A stretch of DNA of 16,712 bases from Hemicentrotus pulcherrimus (lineage: Eukaryota > Echinodermata > Echinoidea > Camarodonta > Strongylocentrotidae): positions 118,020 to 134,731 of the forward strand of contig BEXV01000299.1 of assembly GCA_003118195.1 (NCBI GenBank). The letters are read 5' to 3'. The position numbers and the translations under genes were made by a program. A model generated the notes under the pieces. That model searched no databases, was not told the origin of the DNA, and worked only from the letters and a program-made list of their open reading frames with translations. Shown here one piece after another: positions 1 to 8,400 of this stretch. Positions within the stretch are counted from its first letter, which is position 1. Each line of letters begins with the position of its first letter.

Positions 1-307
1 CCACCCCCCCCCCCCCCCCCCCCGGTCCCGAGAATCGTGAATACGCCACTGCATAATGGTGTCAATAATAATCCTTTATGTGCTTGCTTTCATAATGATG
101 TACTCTCGTAAACAGTTCTCAATGCAATTCCAAACTCCCTCAAAACAAGATAGAGGGGTCGTTCATTAATTTTGAGCAGACAATTAGTTAGAAGTAACAT
201 TCCCATCAGCCCAATAAAATTAGTCAATATTACTCATACATTGCTTGAATCCATGTCTAAACTATATTTTTTCATATGTTGTCTTCCTGGTATATCTCTA
301 CGTCCAG
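1..307. other. Intronic or upstream sequence with poly-C tract and repeat end
   Basis: No exon was found. A C homopolymer fills about 4-23. The following ..gaatacgccactgc reads in reverse complement as GCAGTGGCGTATTC, which looks like a transposon-derived repeat end; this is a weak call from memory. The acceptor of exon a closes the stretch. Confidence 0.4.
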
Positions 308-490
308 ACCAACCGCCATGCGCAGATGAGGTCCTAACCTGTGGCGTCAACCACAAACAATGTCTACTCAGCAATGTGAATGATAACTCGTATGTTTGTG
401 TGTGTTTGGACGATACCTATTCAGTCAATGCACCGTGTGACGGTTCTACCGTGGCGCCTCCTACCACTTTACTACCGACAACAGAAATGG
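308..490 (+). CDS. Gene 1 exon a: degenerate EGF-like domain plus Thr/Pro linker
   Basis: The exon follows acceptor ..ctacgtccag and ends at donor G|gtaagt, phase 1 to 1. It encodes six cysteines (residues about 6-49) spaced C-x6-C-x6-C-x11-C-x1-C-x10-C, a loose EGF pattern lacking the usual NGG loop and terminal aromatic/Gly turn. It is followed by a short Thr/Pro-rich stretch (STVAPPTTLLPTTEM) likely to be an O-glycosylated spacer. The upstream exon is not in the window. An ATG at 172 is in frame, but the sequence between it and 308 looks intronic and does not resemble a signal peptide, so it was not used as a start. Confidence 0.7.
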
Positions 491-2387
491 GTAAGTGACG
501 GGGGACACTGAAGCACCTTATTAATCCCAGTTACACCCAAACCGACCAATAACTTGGCTATTCGGAGTATAAAACGCGATTCTGTTCCCGATCTCGTGTC
601 TTTCTTGTCGGAGTGGCCGATCGAGGCAAACATACCCCAGTCACACCGCTTCAATAGGGACTTTTAGATTTGCGCAACAACTACTGAATTGCTACGATCG
701 ACGTCCTTTTAATGCACTGCCTTGAATGGACGTCACACGTATCAGTCCACGCAAATCTAAAAGTCCCTATTGACTCCAAATCGACTGATTACCGACCGAT
801 TTCTCGACCTTTCGGTGATTATATAAGCTTCGTTCAGTCTATTGTCTGTCTGCTGACCATCTTGTTGGTGTGACTTGGTGTAATATGTAACCAATAGCCT
901 ATTCCAATAATGAGTGGGTGTAATACATGTAGGTAACCAAGGTTATCTAACTATTGCTAACCTTTTCCGATCAATAATAACCTTTTCAAAATAACCCTTT
1001 ACGAAAGTATAAGCAACTAGTAGTGAGGCCTTATGCGAGATTAGAATAAGTGGAATCCTTTCTCTATGTAGTAAATATAATTGTCATTCAAAAGACATCA
1101 CGCCTTTGGTTTTTTCACCCTCTTTACTTTTCTTTAATAATAATGACATAGAAGACGCATGAACTAGCTGCTATAAGTTGTAACGACATAATAAAGTATA
1201 TGTGCTTGTGTTATTTTTTTAAAATGTCTGTTGAAGTCACTGCTCATTTGTGAAATTATTTTAATTTTAACATTCTAAAGTTATACATCTGGTATTTTGA
1301 TAGACATTACACACCTGTAGTCAATGCAATTAGTGTTAGTATCCTTTTAATTTATATATATCGGAATAACATGGTGCAATCTCTTCTTTTAATTCAATTA
1401 TGTTGTAAAAATATTGTAACAATAATGTATAATTGGTATTATATCTACAATGACGGGCATAATGTTAGTAACAGTAAATTTATTCATTTCATCAGCAGTT
1501 AACTTTCATTATATTCTTTCTCCATTGCACCTGTTACAATCTCCCATTAACCCCTATTCCTTCTTTACCTTTTTTCTATCCCTTTCCGCACCCTTTACGT
1601 ACCTATTTCCCACCCATTTCGTACCTATTCCCCACCCATTCCTTACCCGTATTTGAATTAATAGTTCACCCATGTACCTCTAGCCCGTGTCAAAATGGCG
1701 GATTGTGTCACCTTAACTCCGCTGACGAAGTTCAGTGTTTCTGCTCGGCTGGATATACCGGTACTAGATGTGAAATAGAACCAGGTAAATAAAGAGTATT
1801 GATGCAAAGAAGCATCCTTGGGGAACATCTTCTCTCTCATCATAGAAATCGATTTGTCTATTGTCCAAGCTCCCTTTGAGCGAGTCAAAATCTGATGTAT
1901 ATTTTTTGGAAAGTAGGTTAGTGACATTTCAACCAATCTCCTATATTTGCATCCAACTTTCAGTAACAAGCTCTTGAATTTGATGCAATGCAAATTGGCA
2001 GGGCTCGCGCATATTTTGCGGATTTAATTTGTCCACTTTTAGTCACTAAATTTTAGTTCTTTTGTCATGACGTAATCAAATACGAAAAAAAACCCTGCAG
2101 ATTAACCTCAACGGTTATATAACTTACTTACGATAACTTCGTCTCTATCATAATAAATTCTTTATCGTTATGGCCCCACTTCTACTTTTTACACAGCACA
2201 TTTAAGTTATGGGTAATTAATAAGGTATCAAACAACTAACAATCTGTTTCAAACCTTGTCTATTAAAATCATATATTTCACTCTTCGTTGAGGAAATAAC
2301 ATATATTAAAAACTATTGAAAAAATATAAAATGTCAAACATAAAATAGAATGCTTTTTTTCAACAAAATGTCTCACATGCATTTTTC

Positions 2388-2430
<43 letters not shown>

Positions 2431-5400
2431 ATCCATGCAGAACGGGACCATGTCAAAATGGTGGTGTGTGTACTAAAATCAATGCTTCTTCATACCAATG
2501 TGAATGTCGGACCATATACACAGGTCCACAATGCCAGTACACAGGTAAGATCCATCATAGGAAAGAGAATAGTGAATTGAAGTGCACAATTGTGAAGGAT
2601 TAAACATATAAGGGAGATATCTAAACAATGGTTCATAAAATGATGTGAGGAGTGTGACATCTTCACTTATCATATAGAATGTATATCGGAGAGTATATTA
2701 TGTAAGGCTTAATGTATACGATTTTTTAGACAATGTAATTTATACTTTACACCAGCTTACAGACAAGTTGCGTGATGATCGAGACATATCAGTTATCAAG
2801 TCACTAGCAAAAGTTTAAAGACATCAATATAATATGTTTGTTCACTTATCCCAATTCTATTTGTCTTATCTAGTCGGTTGTGCCTCAATTCCATGTCAAA
2901 ACAACGGAGTATGTACCAGTACAGGGATCTATGGACAGGAATACGCATGCGATTGTTCTACCATGTATTCTGGTACCGATTGTGAAATAGGTAAGCTTGG
3001 GGCGCGTCCAGGGGGTCGCGGGCATCTCAACCCCTCTTTTCTTTTTCAATTTTGCTTGTAAAAGGTTAGGGAAATTTTAACCACCTCCCCCCTTTTTTCC
3101 CCCAAAAAATATTGCACTTCCCCTTTTAGAAGACATTCTTCATCAAAATACTTTTCTTTTCTGCGGAAACAAAGACATAATCGTAAATTTAAATTATTAC
3201 TTTTTTCTCTCCTTTTATTTTATCATTGGTGATTTCATACTTAAGGTTCAATGTTGCTGAACGTTTAGGTTTCTAAGCTCATCACTCTTTCAGCAAAACT
3301 TAGATTCATAAAACAAATTCCGTATTACATGTTGGTATTATATATACTTGCTTCGCTTCTCCGAAAACGAATAAATAAGACACTACTTTAATGCTTTATC
3401 TAAAACCAAAAGTGACTTTTTTCACATCAAACAAGGATTATTAAAATATTTTGTTTCTGAAGCTCAGTTGATAACATTTTGATTCCATGATTTTACAGAG
3501 GTAGACCCCTGTTTGTCTCAGCCGTGTATAAATGGAGGCTTTTGTAGCAGACGTGGTGATATGACGGGATATGTGTGCACCTGTTATGATGGATACACGG
3601 GTAACAGGTGAGAGACCCCTCCACCACCTACAACAGTGCCACCACCTACAACAATGCCACCACCTACAACACCATTGCAGTCTACCACACCACCACCACA
3701 AAGCACACCACTAGTGATTACTACTACACTAGGTGAGAAGAAAAAACATTGTCCTCTCTCTCCCTCCCTCTTTCTCCTTCGGTGAGGGAGAAATATTACC
3801 AGTATATTTTTTCTATTCGCATTAAAATATTACCAGCTGATCTTTTCTAATGCATGAACCTACATCAATCTTTTTCCCCTTCTTTCGTTTTTTTCTTTCT
3901 ATCTCTCTTTCTTTTTCTCCTCCTCGCCATCTCTCTCCATTTTGTTTCTAGAAAGACATTAGTAATAACAAGCAATTTTCTATATTAAATAATAATTCAA
4001 TAAGTTATATTTCTTCTCAAGTAAAAATACTGTTTCTGCTGCTACTCTTGCTTAATAATTCTTGTAGAAAAATCTCTTCAATAGATATTGCTATACCGTC
4101 AAATTTATTTTACATTGAAAATAAAAGTAATAGTATTATTACACTCAGTATCCAAAGATCAAGATAAATTAATCTTGATCTAAGGAGACACGAACGAACG
4201 AACGAACGAACACTCAATATTGGTAGCAGTGGCACTGTTCTACCAAGGATTGTGCAGATAGGTTCATGACTCCCCTGCTTACAGTAGGTGATATTCTGTT
4301 GACTATAACCATATCTCGATCTTATCCCTGTAGGTTCTGGAGAATGTAGCCAAAGCTGTTTAAATGGTGGAAGCTGTGTTGACGGTTCGTGTGAATGCAC
4401 CACTGGATTCAGTGGTCCTCGATGTGAACAAGGTATGGCTGAAGTTATAGATTAGTCGTTAGAACTCATTTGAATCCCAGTCACACTTCCAAATTGACTC
4501 CAAACTGTCTCCAAAGACAACTTACATAGACCCATTCTTTTCTATTTGGGTCGATACAATTTTGTAGTTCATTAGGCAGTCAGATTGATGTCAGTCTCCT
4601 TGGTGTAAATGCAGGGCAGGCACGTAGCCACAGGGGGGGGGGGGCATGTGCCCCCTAAAATTTCCAGGATCAGTTGAACCTTTTTAGACCCCTTTTTTTT
4701 ACCTCGATCAATTACATGTATGTGCCCCCCCCCCCAAACATCAAACTCTGGCTACGTGCCTGTTGCGGGGTATAATTATTATCAAATAAATATGGTTCTC
4801 CATGTTAAAATTTATCTGGAGAACATATCTTCAACTAAATTGTGATTTTATCAAGGATCAACAATGGTGTTTATGAAATCTCTTGAATAGTTCCATGCTA
4901 AATGCAAGTTCAGGGTAAACATTTCTCCCTGTGAGTAAATAAATGCGAGTTCTTCTTTCTTTGCGGGTGTTTTAAAAGTGAACTGGCAATATGTTATAAC
5001 TTTCAAATATTGCTTTTCCATTAGACGGGCGACCATTCTTCACCAACTGCCCTGAGGATGAGACCTTAACCTTCGTATTAGATGAAGGAACCAATGTAGC
5101 CATCGTTGATTTGGATCCCGTCATAGCAATGAACTTCAACCAGGAGACCCTCGATGTGGTCTTCATCGTCGGACCTGACCTGAACACCGTCACCAGTCTG
5201 GAGTTCTCCGAGGGGTATGCTGAAGGTCAGGTTGTGGTGGCCCAGGCCGAGGATCAGAATGGCAAAAGGAACTGCAGCTTCGTGATCAGACTACAGGGTG
5301 AGAAGCTTGGTGGTAGTCCATATACTAAGTTGTGAGAGTGAGAATATTTATATTAGTGTATTTATCAAAGGGCAGAGCATATACCCAAAATGAATAAAAA

Positions 5401-8400
5401 CCTAAAATTGAGTAACATGGTCTTGGGTCTTCAGTATGCCTCAAATTGAAGTAACTTGGTTTAATGTTTACCCCATTAGGAAGGAAGCACCATACAGATC
5501 TCTGTTAATACTTGAGTTCCTATAATTTTGCCCCAATTAACCTAGTTTTTGTAAGATTGAACAAAGACCACAAAGAAGAGGACCTGTCAAGGAATTGGGT
5601 CATACATTATTGTTTTCTGCAGCTCCTAAAGTTTCCAGGTTCTCATTAAAGTCTTTCTGTGATTAAGTATTCCTCTTGTGATATAGATAGACAAGGAAGT
5701 TTATGTTACATGGAATTTCTATCATTGTTGTTGTTTATTTTGTAATCTACTACAAATTTTGGGGGAAAACACAAATCCTTAGAACTAACCAAAATGTTGT
5801 CTTCCCTTTTTCCGATCACCAGACAATCAAACGCCAGAGATCACCTGTCCAGAAGACATCGTAGAGATAAGTACATCCTCTACTCAACAAATCACATGGC
5901 CAGATGCTGAGGTCGAAGACAATGCTGACCCTTCACCTGTAGTGACCTACCTACCTACCCGAGGGTCGATGTTTGATGCTACAGGAGAGGCAGTGTCAAT
6001 CATTGCCCGGGCAACGGACACCTCTTCCAACTACAAGGAGTGTATCTTTAGGGTCACTGTGCACAGGAGAGGTAAGAATCAAAACTGAAGTGATACTAAA
6101 GAGAATTGACATATCATATCCCCATGGCATAATCAAAGCTAGTAAATGGAGTACATTCCGCGATACTAAAACGAAGTAAAATAACTTGTGGTAAAATATA
6201 TTTATATTTGCCTGTTAAGGTCTGATTTGACTTTGAAGATACATTTCTAAACCCTATTCCAAGTCTTTATGTGAAGAATGATAATATGATTGATGACAAA
6301 GATCTTGAATCCCTCTGATATTACTCTGCAGTTGTGACGATATATTATTATCTCTGATTTATAGTTACTCAATATGTGGTAAAGTAGAAATGTTCTTAAT
6401 GTCTTTAACATAACCATCAATTGCTTTGCTACCTAGAAAGTATGTATCATTATAACTACTTGCACATCCATGCCAAAATGTTGAAAAGCTATGCAAAATA
6501 TTAGTACAGATAATTCAACTTTGACAACATGAATGTACCATATAACTAATCATTCATACCTTTACTAAGTTTGATCATTTTTCAAATACATGTATGTGAA
6601 AAATTGATTTGTCCCGATTTATGTTTCTCGGAACTGACATATTAAAGCTTACATCTAAAAGTATTCAACAAAGGCCCAAATCCAACCAATCCCACCTTTT
6701 ACACAAAATTACACGGGGTATAAATAATTGAGTTGTTAACTGTATAGAAGAGAAAAATGCTTGTCATAATCAGATTTCTCAACTCTTTCTATTATTGTTT
6801 AAATCTAGATTTTGACTGTGGTCCCTTCCCAACTGTTGAGAATGCTGAGGTATCATGTAATAACGATGCTAACGGACGAGAATGCCAGGTGTTGTGTAAT
6901 ACAGGGTTCATCAAGACGGTGGCTAATGACATCAGATATAACTGTATAGCAGACAGTGAGAGCTCATTCTGGGACCCTTCGCCTTCAAGTATATGTGCAA
7001 GTAAGTTTGGACGATCTTGATCTGTCCTTCACCCCATATATGACTTGTTTCATCCGTCTTATTATCTCTCGATCTCTCGTCTTTACTTTTCTTTACCTCT
7101 TGTCCTCTTCTCCTTTCCTTTTCACTCCAATCCTGCTCCCACTCTTTTTCTCCCCATCTCCCACTGTTCTATTCTCTTTCATTCTCCTTTCCATCTATGA
7201 GTATCTCTCTTTTGCTAATATCTTTTCTCTTTCTCTCCCTCTTTTCTTCTCTATTTCTGTCAACTAGAATTATACAACTTTATTCAAATTGTATTTCAAG
7301 AGCCCAGTTCTCATTAAATATATATACAAGCCTTTATGACAGATCGATTTAATCAGTTTTATACAACTTTTCAATGTTTTTTAACAATCGAATATATCAA
7401 TATTGCTGATAATATCCAGTGTTAGATAAAATTCTGTAGATTGCATTATCTAATTTTATACAGAAACCAAAAAATGTTCATGCCATTCAACTCAAATGAG
7501 ATTTGACTTTGAAAGGACTAAAGTCATGAACATAATAAGAAAATTCCTTGTTTAGTTTACAAAAGAAAATAAAAATACATTTAGGTAAAAGATCAAAACC
7601 ATAATTTTGATAATCATGATGCCATATGATTTTCTATTGAATGAATCTCTCCTTCATATCACCAGGAGCCGAGACTGGGAATGGAATCACCAAGACAACC
7701 AGCATATCTTTCCCTCTCCAATCAGCCTCCTGTCCACAAGAAACACCAAACTTCACATCATCCATCGCAACCAACATCACCAACACCCTAGAGACGTACA
7801 ACCTCTGCTCCATGGGACAAGCATCGGCCTGCGGGGAAGGCAGTGTCAACACAGAGTGTACCACAAATGCAGCGCGACGCCGCAGGAGAAGCAGTGAGGT
7901 TATCCTCTCACGAAGGAGAAGAGACAATAGCGTTCTTTTGGTTGATATTAGTGTATATTCTCCGGTTGACGGCAATTCAGATCAGGGCGAGATAGAGGAA
8001 AATATTGATCAGGTGACGGATGGTATTGTGGATGTGGCAAACAACGAAGGATTTGAGTTGACGGTTAATGGTGATGTCGTCAACAACATCCAATCAGGGA
8101 CAAGAGTACCGCAGGAGTTTCAGTGGTCCTGTGACAGTGGTATGGTGTCTTCAAGTTCAGGATGTGGTGAGTTTATAATAAATTTCTAGATTTTGAAAAA
8201 GGATACTTATAGGAACTATTCAAAAATGTGAAAACAACAGAAAATTATCATCTAGCTTCATTATCTTTGAACATGAAGAACATCAGCGTTTTTCTCTATT
8301 TTATTTATTTCTATTTTCATTCTGTACCCGATAGACCTCATGTTCTCTTGTGCCATCTTTTACATGAATGACTAAAGTATAATTGATCTTTTCTTTATAT

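Larger units (their letters stand above)
491..1664 (+). other. Gene 1 intron after exon a
   Basis: The longest internal intron (1174 bp), GT..AG, phase 1. It holds a nested foldback element (635-879). The rest is AT-rich with no coding signal. The 3' part (about 1520-1645) is rich in C and T before the acceptor. Confidence 0.75.

Noticed and set aside
172..307. In-frame ATG and open stretch upstream of exon a as the start of gene 1
   Set aside because: The sequence has no signal-peptide character, looks AT-rich and intronic, and a good acceptor (ctacgtccag) sits at 307 in the phase shared by all later exons.
1682..1683. Acceptor AG directly before CCGTGTCAAAATGG as the start of exon b
   Set aside because: It gives the wrong phase and loses the first EGF cysteine. 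The AG at 1663-1664 fits phase 1 and the full domain.
3441..3701. Minus-strand open frame rich in Trp and Cys opposite exon e
   Set aside because: It is the antisense of the Pro/Thr coding repeat and has no splice or domain support.
6956..7267. Open frame over the C/T-rich stretch after exon i
   Set aside because: It is a low-complexity pyrimidine tract in an intron, preceded by a perfect donor at 7001.
7634..7975. Open frames on the other frames and strand over exon j
   Set aside because: They lack domain features; the chosen frame has matching splice phase, cysteines and furin sites.
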